Shown: one piece after another, positions 56,170 to 64,000 of the stretch
How positions within the stretch are numbered: position 1 is the first letter of the stretch
How the letters are laid out: every line of letters starts with the position of its first letter
Source of the DNA: Sphingomonadales bacterium
Lineage (GTDB): Bacteria > Pseudomonadota > Alphaproteobacteria > Sphingomonadales > Sphingomonadaceae
Reading direction: 5' to 3'
NCBI GenBank assembly: GCA_014763545.1
Contig: JACXVD010000009.1
Span: forward strand, 26,723-90,722
DNA: 64,000 nt
Notes under the pieces: generated by a model
What the model was told of the DNA's origin: nothing
The model's database searches: none
What the model saw: the letters and a program-made list of their open reading frames with translations, nothing else
Program-made: the position numbers and the translations under genes

Positions 56170-56226
56170 AGGGTTACCGACCCCGACGGGGTGAAGATCG
56201 AACTGTGGCAGCAGAACGCGGAGTAA
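56170..56226 (+). pseudogene. Remnant of a VOC/glyoxalase-family protein
   Basis: Immediately after the putP stop, frame 1 reads RVTDPDGVKIELWQQNAE and then TAA. DPDG..IELWQ is the classical end of vicinal oxygen chelate (glyoxalase/bleomycin-resistance type) proteins, where the Glu is a metal ligand. No upstream start or rest of the domain exists. This looks like a gene scar left by deletion. Confidence 0.55.
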
Positions 56227-56262
56227 GGCTCGCCGCGTTTCGCACCGCCTGAGGGCCTACCC

Positions 56263-59235
56263 CTAGCGGTCGCGATTGGTGATCAGCGTGAACGGCGCCC
56301 AGCTTGCCGGGTGCGCCCAATGCGGCTGCCAGCCCTGCACCGCGCTGCCATCGGCGCGGCGGCCCGTGCGCACTGCCTCCATCGCCGCCGCCAATGCGCG
56401 CGAGGGTGAAAGCGAGCGGTTGGCGAGTGTCTCCACGGTCAGCGCGGCAGTCGCGTCGTCGGCCACGCGCCAGTGGCTCGCCAGCAGGTTGCGTGCGCCC
56501 GCGTAGAGGAAGCTGCGCGCCAGGCTGGACAAGGATTCCCCGCCGCTTTCGCTGCCCACCGGCGTCGCCGTGTTGCACGCGGAGAGCACCACCCACCGCG
56601 CGCTGAGCGAGAGGCCGGCTGCCTCGCTCGCGGTCAGCAGCCCGTCGTCCTGCACCGTCGCAACCGCAGGCGGCGTGAGCACCAGCCCCGGCTCCGAGCC
56701 AACCCCCATCTCGCCGGGCAGCAGCCCATGGGTCGCGAACACCACCGTGTCGGCCAGCGGCAGTTCACGGTCGGCCTTGACCGCGCTTTCGGTCGCATCC
56801 TTGCCCAGGTGCAGCCCCTGCCCCCGGCTGATGTCATTCGCCAGATTGCGCAATTCCACCACCGTCCCCGGCAGCGGGTCGAGCGCGCGCAGCTTCTCGA
56901 CCGAGGCCATCGTCCGGTCCCCGTCCGCCCAGGTCAGATTGGCGGCGCGCACCCCGGCCCCGCCCCGGCGGCGCCTCGTCCCTGCGACATCCCCGGCGCC
57001 AGCACCGGCGCCGCCGCCGCGATTGGCCGCAGCTCCCTTGCCGGTCAATTCGGGTGCGCCATAGGCGACGAGCAGTGGCCGCCCCGCTTCGCCCACGCCG
57101 GGCTGGTCCGAATGCTGCGCCAGTTGCAGCGCGGAGACGGACGGCAGCGTGATGAAGGCCATGTGGCGGCTGAGCCAGTCGGTGTTTGCGAGGTCACTCG
57201 CCTCCCCGCTCTCCGGGTCGCCCTGCGGCGGCGAGGCGACCAGCATCGCCAAGGGCAGCGCGGCGATCGGCCCGCTGGCAACGGTATAGACCCGCCCCCC
57301 TTCGGGCAGCACATCGGCCACCGGCGCGATCAGCATCTGGTAGAGGCGGTATGCCGCCCCGCGATCGAAGCGCGGGAAATAATCGTCGATCGGGCTCGGC
57401 GCGCCGCGCGTCCCGGCGAGATCGACTGCATCGAGTTCGGCCATGTCGCAGGTCGCCTCGTCGATCCGGCATTTGATCCGCCCGACCAGCGCGCCGATGT
57501 CCGCCGCCCCGCCGTCGATGCGGTGCCACTTCGCCGTGGTCGCGCTGATCGCGAAAATATAGTGCGATCCTTCGGACGGCAGCATCAGCAGCAGCGCCTC
57601 GTCGGGGGCGAGCGCCGCTTGCAATTCCAGCACCGTGATCGAGCGCGGCGCAACCAGCGCGTTATACTCAGGAAAGTCCTTTTCCAGTCGCGCATCCAGC
57701 CCGGCGAGCTTCATCGCCAGTCGGTCGAGGTCCTGCTTCTGCGCGCGCGCCGCGTCGCCCGAGCTGCCGAGCGAGTCCATGCGATAAGCCCGCGTCCCTG
57801 AAACCAGCGCCGCAGCGACATCCTGCCGCTCGCGCACCAGCGCCCCCAGCGGACCGGAGCCGGCAATATCGCGCGCCGCCGCTTCGCTGATGGCATTGCC
57901 TGCATCGTTGAGCGTCAGGTCCTGCGCCGCGCGGAAGGCGGCATCGAGCGGGCGCATCCCCGCATCGCGCGCCGCCCATCCGGCGAACAGCACCATGTCG
58001 TATGCCTGCGACAGCGGATCGTGGCGATTGCCGTTGGACATGGCCCGCGCCAATGCGGCGGTGGCGGGATCGGCTTTCTCCTGCCGGGCCAGCCGGTCCT
58101 TCTGGCGGGCGCGCAGCCGGTTCGCCGCGTCTTCCGCCGCATCCAGCGCGGCAAGCTCATGGCCGGGCACTTGCGCGCGGGCGCGGGCCAGCGTGGTCAG
58201 CAGGATGATCGTATCCGCCTTGGCCTGCGTGCCCGAAAACCGGCTGTCTTCCGCCGCGAGCTGGAGCGGCAAGGCTTCCTCGAAATAGGGCAGCGCCTCG
58301 GCCGCCTTGCCTTGCCCGAGCAGCGCCAGCGCATAGTTGTAGCGCGATTTCTGGGTCGAGATCGCATCGCGTCCGAACAGCCGCTCCGCCATGTCCGCCG
58401 CGATCCGCCCGGGCTCCTCGGCAGCGGCAAAGCGCCGCGCCAGGTTCCGGAAATAGCTCGCCTGGTTGTAGAGCAGCTCCACCTTGCGTTCATTCCGCAA
58501 GGGCGGCGGCTGGTTCTGCCAATAGGCGATCAGCTCGCCGAACAGCGCATCGGCCTCCGCATCGCGGTGCGCGAGGGTCAGCGCCTCGGCATAGGCGCGG
58601 GCGAGCTCGGTGTCGGCCAGATGCATGCCTGCGGCGTCGAGTTCGCCGAATGTGTCGTCGAGCGCGCGCAAGGCCTCGCCCACCCGCCCTTCTTCCACCA
58701 GGTCGAAACTGCGATCCGCAATGACCGAACGCGCGCCGCGGGCCGGGGTGCTGCGCAGCAGGCCCAGCTCGGCAGCCCGGCGATGGATCGCGCGGGCATT
58801 ACCCAGCTGTTCGTCCGCGCTCGCCAATGGAATTTCCAGCGTGCGGAAACGCAATTCGGCCAGCGCATCGCCCCGTGCGGCGAACCCGGCAATGCGGCGT
58901 TCGATATGCGCGCGCACCGCCGCGATCAGCGCCGGGTCTTCAGTGCGACCGCGCAGCTTGGTGGCGAGGGCCGTCTGCGCATCGAAAAAGGCATCGTCGC
59001 CGATGGTGGCGGCGTTGCGGGCAAGTATGTCGAGATAGGCCGTGGCGGCGGGCAGCACATCGTCGCCCTGCGCCTCGCGGAAAGCGGTGATCGCCTGTTC
59101 GAGCGCAGCGCCCGCAAGTTTCTGTTCGCCCGGTGCGGCGCTGCGCGTGGCTCCATGCTGGGCGCATAGTGCCGATGGGGCCAATCCTGCCAGCAGTGCC
59201 GCAGCGAACCATTTGACCGCCCAAACTTGCCGCAT
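56263..59235 (-). CDS. Exported TPR-CHAT protease
   Basis: 990 residues. Signal peptide (VWAVKWFAAALLAGLAPSALCAQ), then about 450 residues of helical TPR-like repeats (EALRALDDTFGELDAAGMHL, RYNYALALLGQGKAAEALPYFEEALPL), then a C-terminal CHAT domain with His836 in VVFATHGLLPG and Cys887 in VVLSACNTA, the caspase-like catalytic pair, and FLYAGARNLLASHW. CHAT proteases act in bacterial defence and development; export is unusual. Start 59235 is an ATG with AGGACAG upstream; longer frames to 59352 are possible. Confidence 0.85.
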   Translation of the reverse strand: MRQVWAVKWFAAALLAGLAPSALCAQHGATRSAAPGEQKLAGAALEQAITAFREAQGDDVLPAATAYLDILARNAATIGDDAFFDAQTALATKLRGRTEDPALIAAVRAHIERRIAGFAARGDALAELRFRTLEIPLASADEQLGNARAIHRRAAELGLLRSTPARGARSVIADRSFDLVEEGRVGEALRALDDTFGELDAAGMHLADTELARAYAEALTLAHRDAEADALFGELIAYWQNQPPPLRNERKVELLYNQASYFRNLARRFAAAEEPGRIAADMAERLFGRDAISTQKSRYNYALALLGQGKAAEALPYFEEALPLQLAAEDSRFSGTQAKADTIILLTTLARARAQVPGHELAALDAAEDAANRLRARQKDRLARQEKADPATAALARAMSNGNRHDPLSQAYDMVLFAGWAARDAGMRPLDAAFRAAQDLTLNDAGNAISEAAARDIAGSGPLGALVRERQDVAAALVSGTRAYRMDSLGSSGDAARAQKQDLDRLAMKLAGLDARLEKDFPEYNALVAPRSITVLELQAALAPDEALLLMLPSEGSHYIFAISATTAKWHRIDGGAADIGALVGRIKCRIDEATCDMAELDAVDLAGTRGAPSPIDDYFPRFDRGAAYRLYQMLIAPVADVLPEGGRVYTVASGPIAALPLAMLVASPPQGDPESGEASDLANTDWLSRHMAFITLPSVSALQLAQHSDQPGVGEAGRPLLVAYGAPELTGKGAAANRGGGAGAGAGDVAGTRRRRGGAGVRAANLTWADGDRTMASVEKLRALDPLPGTVVELRNLANDISRGQGLHLGKDATESAVKADRELPLADTVVFATHGLLPGEMGVGSEPGLVLTPPAVATVQDDGLLTASEAAGLSLSARWVVLSACNTATPVGSESGGESLSSLARSFLYAGARNLLASHWRVADDATAALTVETLANRSLSPSRALAAAMEAVRTGRRADGSAVQGWQPHWAHPASWAPFTLITNRDR

Positions 59236-59433
59236 CTGTCCTGCCCCTGCCCCTGCCGCCACCCTCGGCAGCGCATCCCGCGACAGTCGATCTATGCGAA
59301 GCAAGGCGGGCAGCCAAGCGGTGCGAGGGGCTACGGGGCAAGGTGACGGCATTTGTCATCTATCCTGCCCGCCCCGTCGCGTGATCCGGCCCCGTTAGGC
59401 TTGCCTTAACCATGACATGCGAGAGTTTGGGCC

Positions 59434-60096
59434 ATGATGCGGATCGCTGCCAGCCTCGCCGCGCTTCTCGCGCTGGGCGCCTGCAACATGCTTCCCGAAC
59501 GCCACGGCGGAGGCAAGCCGGTGCAGGCTGCGCGCGCGCCGGTGGCGGTGACCGCCGATGCCCGCCAGTGCCTCAGCGAGCTTGGCACCAGCGGGGCAGA
59601 TTTCTCCGCCTTGCCCGACCAGTATTACGGCGCCGGCTGTTCCACGCTCAACACCGTCCGGCTCGACCATCTGCGCGGTGACGCCGGGCAATTCGCGCTG
59701 ACCAATCTCGGCCCGGTGGCCTGCCCCACCGCCAATGCCTTCGCCGCATGGGCGCGTTTCGGGGTCGACCGCGCGGCGCGCCAGCTGCTCGGCAGCCCGC
59801 TGGTCAGGATCGAGACCATGGGGTCCTATTCCTGCCGCAACGTTGCGGGCACATCGCGCCGCTCGGCGCATTCGCAGGCGCAGGCGATCGACGTCGCGGC
59901 CTTCGTGCTGGCCGACGGGCGGCGCATCAGCGTGCTCGACGATTGGAACGGCGGCGGCCCGCGAGAGCGGCAATTCCTCCGGCTGGTCCACCAGAGCGCC
60001 TGCAAGCGCTTCGGCACGGTGCTGGGGCCGGATTACAACGCCGACCACCGCAACCATTTCCATCTCGAACAGGGCGGCAGCAGCTTCTGTCGCTGA
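59434..60096 (+). CDS. Extensin-like C-terminal domain lipoprotein
   Basis: 220 residues with a lipobox LGAC (Cys16). CLSELGTSGADFSAL, CSTLNTVRL and SRRSAHSQAQAIDVAAFVLADGR followed by HRNHFHLEQGG match the extensin-like (PF06904) family, which shows an M15/LAS-like zinc site (His, Asp, His). A role in cell-wall processing is inference. Two Cys pairs probably form disulfides. Divergent from the CHAT gene. Confidence 0.85.
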   Translation: MMRIAASLAALLALGACNMLPERHGGGKPVQAARAPVAVTADARQCLSELGTSGADFSALPDQYYGAGCSTLNTVRLDHLRGDAGQFALTNLGPVACPTANAFAAWARFGVDRAARQLLGSPLVRIETMGSYSCRNVAGTSRRSAHSQAQAIDVAAFVLADGRRISVLDDWNGGGPRERQFLRLVHQSACKRFGTVLGPDYNADHRNHFHLEQGGSSFCR

Positions 60097-60106
60097 CCGC
60101 GTTGCC

Positions 60107-60751
60107 CTAGCCGCGCCCGGCCTCCTGCACCCGCGCGGCGTGATAGGGTTCCAGCTGCGCCTCCAGCCGCAGGCGCACCGCCTCCGCCGCGTGCCGCGCG
60201 CCCAGCTTGCCCATCATGTTGGCGCGGTGGATTTCGACCGTGCGCGGGCTGATTTCCAGCGCCCGGGCGATCGCCTTGTTGCTGTTGCCGTCCGCCAGCG
60301 CGTCGAGCACTTCGCGTTCGCGCACCGACAGATTGGCGATCCGCGCGCGCGCCTCGATCATCCGGCGGCGCCCTTCGGCCTGCAGCCGCGCTTCGGCGTC
60401 GATGCGGTCGAGCACGGCGACCAGATTGCGCGGCTCGGCGGGCAGGCGCAGGTAATCCAGCGCACCGGCCTTGATCGCCTCGACGATCCGCCCGGTCGAT
60501 GCGCTCTCCCCGGTGGCGACCAGCGGCAACCACACGCCCGCTTCGGACAGGAGTTCGCACATCGGCGCGATCGGTTCGTCATCGTCGCCCAGCCGCACCA
60601 GCAGCACGCCGTCGCGCGGCGGATGCGATGCCAGTTCCTCCAGGTCGCCATAGACTTCGGCATGATGGCCAAGCTCGAACGCCATATGCGCCAGTTCGGC
60701 GCGGGTCCGGCTGCAGCCGTCGACGATGTGCAATGCAAGGGGCTGTTCCAT
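60107..60751 (-). CDS. FixJ-type LuxR regulator with atypical receiver
   Basis: 214 residues. Residues 5-118 resemble a receiver domain (LALHIVDGCSRTRAELAHMA ... GALDYLRLPAEPRNL), but the position of the phosphoacceptor Asp (GVLLVRLGDDDEP) reads V-R instead of D. Residues 145-205 are a LuxR-type HTH (LSVREREVLDALADGNSNKAIARALEISPRTVEIHRANMMGKL). It probably acts without phosphorylation. Start 60751 chosen (MEQPLALHIVDG). Converges with the extensin-like gene over 10 bases. Confidence 0.82.
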   Translation of the reverse strand: MEQPLALHIVDGCSRTRAELAHMAFELGHHAEVYGDLEELASHPPRDGVLLVRLGDDDEPIAPMCELLSEAGVWLPLVATGESASTGRIVEAIKAGALDYLRLPAEPRNLVAVLDRIDAEARLQAEGRRRMIEARARIANLSVREREVLDALADGNSNKAIARALEISPRTVEIHRANMMGKLGARHAAEAVRLRLEAQLEPYHAARVQEAGRG

Positions 60752-60828
60752 GCCCGCAGGGATGGCAGGCGCGTGCCCGCCCCGCATGTCCTAGCGCCTC
60801 CGCATCGGAGGCTTGCCGGATGCGATCG

Positions 60829-60855
60829 CCCCGCCAAACCAAGCGCTTGGCGGGG
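60829..60855. repeat. Inverted repeat between the regulator and Anbu genes
   Basis: CCCCGCCAA (60829-60837) and TTGGCGGGG (60847-60855), spacer containing AAGCGCTT. No T run on the minus strand, so it may be an operator or a weak terminator after the Anbu gene. Confidence 0.4.
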
Positions 60856-60922
60856 AAAATTACCACCGTTTTGGATCGAATATAGGGAGAACTACCCTCC
60901 GCATTGGCGCGTAGCGCCGCGG

Positions 60923-61663
60923 TCAGTCCTGGAAACTATAATCGGGCAAGGCGTGGAACGCGGTGCGCAGCGCATCGCTCCAGCTCGACGAGATCGCCTG
61001 GAAATAATCGTCCTCATGCGTGATCCGCCGATCGTGCAGCGCGGCAAAGCCGTCACGTTCGATCACCATCATGTCGAGCGGGAGGCCGACCGAGAGATTG
61101 GCCTTGAGCGTGCTGTCGAACGACACCATCAGCAGCTTGACCGCGTCTTCGAAGCTCATCTGCCGGTCGTAGCCGCGGATCAGGATCGGGCGACCGTATT
61201 TCGTTTCGCCGATCTGGAAGAAAGGCGTGTCGAAGCTTGCTTCGATGAAGTTGCCTTCGGGGTAGATCAGGAACAGCCGCGGCTCCATGCCCTTGATCTG
61301 CCCGGCCACGATCATCGACGCGGTGAAGCGGCCCGAGCCCTGCTGGCCGTTGGTCGACTGGCTGGCGCGGATCGTTTCATTGAGCAGTCGGCCGACCTCG
61401 GTCGCGACCTGGAACATCGTCGGCGCCTCGAGGATCGACATCCGCCGTTCGGATGGTGCCTTGGTCCGTTCCTCCAGCTGGCTGATCACGGCCTGGGTGG
61501 TTGCGAGATTGCCTGCGGTCATCACCGTGACGATGCGCTCGCCCGCCACCTGCCAGCTGTACATCTTGCGAAACACGGAAATGTTGTCGACACCCGAATT
61601 GGTGCGGGTGTCGCTCATCAACACCAGCCCGCGATCGAGCACCATTCCCACGCAATAGGTCAA
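60923..61663 (-). CDS. Anbu proteasome-like peptidase
   Basis: 246-residue Anbu (ancestral beta-subunit-like, HslV-related) protease. TYCVGMVLDRGLVLMSDTRTNSGVDNIS at the N-terminus and SMIVAGQ, LSVGLPLDMMVIERDG follow the proteasome fold. The start is TTG 61663 with GGGGAG 8 bases before; it puts Thr2 as the N-terminal nucleophile after Met removal. The longer frame is antisense shadow of the next gene. Anbu co-occurs with the transglutaminase-like, alpha-E and ATP-grasp genes upstream, as here. Confidence 0.92.
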   Translation of the reverse strand: MTYCVGMVLDRGLVLMSDTRTNSGVDNISVFRKMYSWQVAGERIVTVMTAGNLATTQAVISQLEERTKAPSERRMSILEAPTMFQVATEVGRLLNETIRASQSTNGQQGSGRFTASMIVAGQIKGMEPRLFLIYPEGNFIEASFDTPFFQIGETKYGRPILIRGYDRQMSFEDAVKLLMVSFDSTLKANLSVGLPLDMMVIERDGFAALHDRRITHEDDYFQAISSSWSDALRTAFHALPDYSFQD

Positions 61664-61701
61664 CCCGCGACTCCCCTGATTCAGCGCCTGGGCCAACAGC
61701 C

Positions 61702-62517
61702 CTACTGATCGATCTGCCGTTGTTCCACCGCAATTTCGACATGCAGGTCTTCCGCCGTGCTGCCGAAGGTAATGCCGGTGATGGGCGCCGCGTCGGCATA
61801 GTCGCGCCCGGTGGCGACCCGCACATAGCGCGGATCGGGGCAGATTCCGTTCGAAATATCGAACCCGACCCAGCCCAGCCCGTCCACATGCGCTTCGGCC
61901 CATGCATGGGTGGCTTCCTGCTCGATCCGGTCGTTCATCATCAGATAGCCGCTGACATAGCGCGCCGGGATTTCGAACAGCCGCGCTGCACCGATGAAGA
62001 TATGCGCATGGTCCTGGCACACGCCTTGGCCCGCGGCGGCGGCCTCTTCGGCAGTGGTGCCGACATCGGTCTGCCCGGTGCGATATTCGACCGCTTCGAG
62101 GATCTGCGCCGATAGCGCATGGAGGAAATCGAGGCGCCTTTCCTGCAGCGATTCGAGCGAGCGGGCGAGTGCCCGGATGCGCGGCCCGGGACGGGTCAGC
62201 CCCGTCTGGCCCATGAAATGCCACAGCGGCAGGTGCCCGGCGTGCCGCCCGATCACCCCCGACTGGTCCTGCGTCTGCACCTCGCCCCGGCAGTGGATCG
62301 CGACTTCGCTTGCGCCGGGTTCCACCGAGATCAGCGTGACCATATTATGGTTCTGGTCTTCGTAGGACAGTTCTTCCTTCGCGTTTTCGTATTCCATTTC
62401 CCACGACAGGATCTGCTGCCCTTGCGTGTGCTTGGGCGTCAGCCGCAGTCGCTGCAGCGCGTGGGCGACCGGTTCGGTGAAGGTGTAGCGGGTGGTATGG
62501 CGGATCGAGAGGCGCAT
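61702..62517 (-). CDS. Transglutaminase-like cysteine peptidase of the Anbu operon
   Basis: 271-residue protein with N-terminal DUF (bacterial transglutaminase N-like) and the Cys-His-Asp triad: Cys167 in GQGVCQDHAH, His204 in THAWAEAHV and Asp220 in GFDISNG. It may make or cleave isopeptide or gamma-glutamyl links. It is 38 bases before the Anbu start and 3 bases after the alpha-E stop. Confidence 0.92.
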   Translation of the reverse strand: MRLSIRHTTRYTFTEPVAHALQRLRLTPKHTQGQQILSWEMEYENAKEELSYEDQNHNMVTLISVEPGASEVAIHCRGEVQTQDQSGVIGRHAGHLPLWHFMGQTGLTRPGPRIRALARSLESLQERRLDFLHALSAQILEAVEYRTGQTDVGTTAEEAAAAGQGVCQDHAHIFIGAARLFEIPARYVSGYLMMNDRIEQEATHAWAEAHVDGLGWVGFDISNGICPDPRYVRVATGRDYADAAPITGITFGSTAEDLHVEIAVEQRQIDQ

Positions 62518-62520
62518 GGA

Positions 62521-63465
62521 TCAGCTCATGAATCGATAATCGTCGGCAATCGCCGATGCGATGGCGGAATTGCGGCCCATGAAATCGACCAGGAATTCGT
62601 GCAGCCCCACGTCGTAGATTTCGTCGATCGTCAGCTGCGCCAGCCGCGTGTCGGAATCGCGCATCAGCGCGTTGCTCTCGCCCTCGTGCCCGTGCAACCG
62701 GGCGAGCGCGGCGAGATTGTCGCGCAGTTCGGAATGGCAGAAGGCGATGCTGCGCGGGAAACGCTGGTCGAGCACGAGGAATTCGACGATCCCGCGCGGG
62801 TCGATCTGGCCCGAATTGAGCCAGCGATAGGCCCGGTCGCCCGACAGCGAACGCAGCAGCGTGTCCCACTGCCCCTGGTCGAGGCTCGACCCGACGTAGG
62901 AGAGCGAGGGCAGCAACAGATAATATTTGAGATCGAGGATCCGCGCGGTGTTGTCCGCCCGTTCGATATAAGTCCCGGCGCGCGCGAAATGGAACCCGTC
63001 GTTGCGCAGCATCGACCCGTCCATCGCGCCATGCGCCAGCGTGCCGGCGCGGCGGATCGCGGCCAGCGCCTCCCCCAAGGCCCCCTGCCCGACCGGACGC
63101 GAGAGCATGGCGGTAATTTCCATCCAGCTTTCGTTGACCACGCCCCACAATTGCCCGCTGATCGCATTGCGGACCGCGCGGGCATTGTTGCGCACATGGC
63201 CCATCATCCCCAGCAGGTTCTGCGGGTTCTCCTTGTCGCGCAGGATGAAGTTCCACACCTGGTTGCCGTGGAAATCGGGATATTTCGCCTCGTAAGCGCG
63301 GATCTGGCCCGACGTTTCGATCACCGAACGCCATTCTTCCTCGGCCGTCACCACATCGCGGGTCACCGCCATGCGCAGCGCGGCATCGAGCAAGCGGGCG
63401 GTATTTTCCACCCGCTCGAGATAGCGGAACATCCAGAACAGGCCGTTGGCGGTCCGGCCTAGCAT
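62521..63465 (-). CDS. Alpha-E domain protein of the Anbu operon
   Basis: 314-residue all-alpha alpha-E (DUF403) protein: MLGRTANGLFWMFRYLERVENTARLLDA at the N-terminus, HFARAGTYIERADNTARILDLKY near 165-190 and conserved R/E pairs at regular spacing. Function unknown; genetically tied to the ATP-grasp enzyme with which it may form a peptide- or amide-ligase complex. Lies 52 bases after the ATP-grasp gene. Confidence 0.92.
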   Translation of the reverse strand: MLGRTANGLFWMFRYLERVENTARLLDAALRMAVTRDVVTAEEEWRSVIETSGQIRAYEAKYPDFHGNQVWNFILRDKENPQNLLGMMGHVRNNARAVRNAISGQLWGVVNESWMEITAMLSRPVGQGALGEALAAIRRAGTLAHGAMDGSMLRNDGFHFARAGTYIERADNTARILDLKYYLLLPSLSYVGSSLDQGQWDTLLRSLSGDRAYRWLNSGQIDPRGIVEFLVLDQRFPRSIAFCHSELRDNLAALARLHGHEGESNALMRDSDTRLAQLTIDEIYDVGLHEFLVDFMGRNSAIASAIADDYRFMS

Positions 63466-63517
63466 CGCCCGTTCCCCCGGATAGCGCCAGCCTTGCGGCC
63501 CGAGATGCGGACGGCGC

Positions 63518-64000
63518 TCATTCCTTCAGCACCCACGTATCCTTGGTGCCGCCGCCCTGGCTCGAATTGACCACCAGCGATCCCTTCTTGAGCGCGACGC
63601 GGGTCAGCCCGCCGGGGGTGATGTCGATCCCGCTGGGCGACACGAGCACATAGGGGCGCAGGTCGAGGTGGCGCGGGGCCAGCCCCTTGCGGGTGAAGAT
63701 CGGGCAGGTCGACAACGAAAGCGTCGGCTGCGCGATGTAATTTTCCGGCTTCGCCTCGAGCTTCTTGCGGAACTTGGCGATTTCGCGGCGCGACGAGGTC
63801 GGCCCGACCAGCATCCCATATCCGCCCGAGCCGTGGACTTCCTTGACCACCAGCTCCGCCAGGTTGTCGAGCACATATTTCAGGCTGTCGGGATCAGCGC
63901 AGCGCCAGGTTTCGACATTGGGCAGCAGCGGCTTTTCGCCGGTGTAGAATTCGACGATTTCCGGCATGAAGCTGTAGATCGCCTTGTCGTCGCAAATCCC
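63518..64000 (-). CDS. Circularly permuted ATP-grasp protein, C-terminal part
   Basis: Partial: the N-terminus extends beyond the right window edge. Visible sequence includes ELVVKEVHGSGGYGMLVGP, LDLRPYVLVSPSGIDITPGGLTRVA and SLVVNSSQGGGTKDTWV, the hallmark of the circularly permuted ATP-grasp family (COG2308, DUF404/DUF407) associated with alpha-E and transglutaminase-like proteins. Such enzymes are predicted peptide or amide ligases. First gene of the minus-strand operon. Confidence 0.9.
   Translation of the reverse strand, partial: GICDDKAIYSFMPEIVEFYTGEKPLLPNVETWRCADPDSLKYVLDNLAELVVKEVHGSGGYGMLVGPTSSRREIAKFRKKLEAKPENYIAQPTLSLSTCPIFTRKGLAPRHLDLRPYVLVSPSGIDITPGGLTRVALKKGSLVVNSSQGGGTKDTWVLKE

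Noticed and set aside
59735..61708. 657-codon plus-strand frame
   Set aside because: Runs across the extensin gene and antisense to the regulator and Anbu genes; shadow.

Overview
The window is a gene-dense, GC-rich chromosomal segment of an alphaproteobacterium, almost certainly a member of the Sphingomonadales and probably Erythrobacteraceae-like. Supporting signs are an F1 ATP synthase operon (atpHAGDC) separate from F0, a short epsilon subunit, a DUF1153 (SciP-family) protein, HdaA, DUF2794, a TonB-dependent receptor of the sphingomonad type, and a circularly permuted two-piece tmRNA encoding the tag ANDNEALALAA. I see no insertion sequence, prophage, integron, CRISPR array, rRNA or tRNA. 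The order looks like core chromosome with small accessory insertions.

Layout: 1-5.8 kb holds the end of an unknown secreted protein, atpHAGDC with a terminator, and a SciP-like DUF1153 protein. 5.9-8.1 kb (minus strand) holds an HNH protein, a membrane protein and glmU. 8.1-12.6 kb (plus) holds a putative AbiC-like membrane protein, an SDR, a DUF2157-like membrane protein and two DUF4328 proteins. 12.6-15.6 kb (minus) holds DUF2794, cysE, hdaA and a DUF2066-like secreted protein, divergent from purM and a purN-YjbR fusion (15.7-17.75 kb). 17.8-21.2 kb (minus) holds DUF465, ndk, a lipoprotein, holC and pepA. 21.3-26.9 kb (plus) is the outer-membrane biogenesis operon lptD-surA-pdxA-ksgA, followed by an internally deleted extradiol dioxygenase gene. 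27.5-30.3 kb (minus) holds an M15-type peptidase and glcB. 30.5-33.9 kb (plus) is an arginine succinyltransferase cluster (M20 hydrolase, astA, astB).

34.0-40.5 kb holds a sigma-54-type promoter with a small membrane protein, the tmRNA gene, two tandem mscL genes, lemA followed by three TPM-domain genes, a Nudix ADP-ribose hydrolase, an SDR, and a micro-ORF/pspC pair behind a second sigma-54-type promoter. 40.5-47 kb holds recF, the tesA-like esterase with its divergent ABC exporter (ybbA/ybbP type), and three tandem DUF805 genes. 47.1-51.9 kb holds a TonB-dependent receptor with an elaborate leader and the divergent typA/bipA.

51.9-54.6 kb holds a cluster of an NrtR-like Nudix repressor with a dead Nudix box, an SPFH protein and an NAD-kinase-like protein, divergent from a putP-type symporter. 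56.2-60.8 kb holds a VOC-protein remnant, an exported TPR-CHAT protease, an extensin-like protein and an atypical FixJ/LuxR regulator. 60.9-64 kb is the Anbu (proteasome-like) operon with a transglutaminase-like protein, an alpha-E protein and a circularly permuted ATP-grasp enzyme that runs off the window.

The most interesting leads are the Anbu peptide-ligase/protease operon, the NrtR-like/SPFH/NAD-kinase-like cluster with its palindromic operator candidate, two sigma-54-type promoters in front of very small membrane proteins (one with PspC), the PurN-YjbR fusion, the dioxygenase with an in-frame internal deletion, and a lone AbiC-like candidate defence protein. Functional statements rest on recognised motifs and family knowledge; no database search was run.
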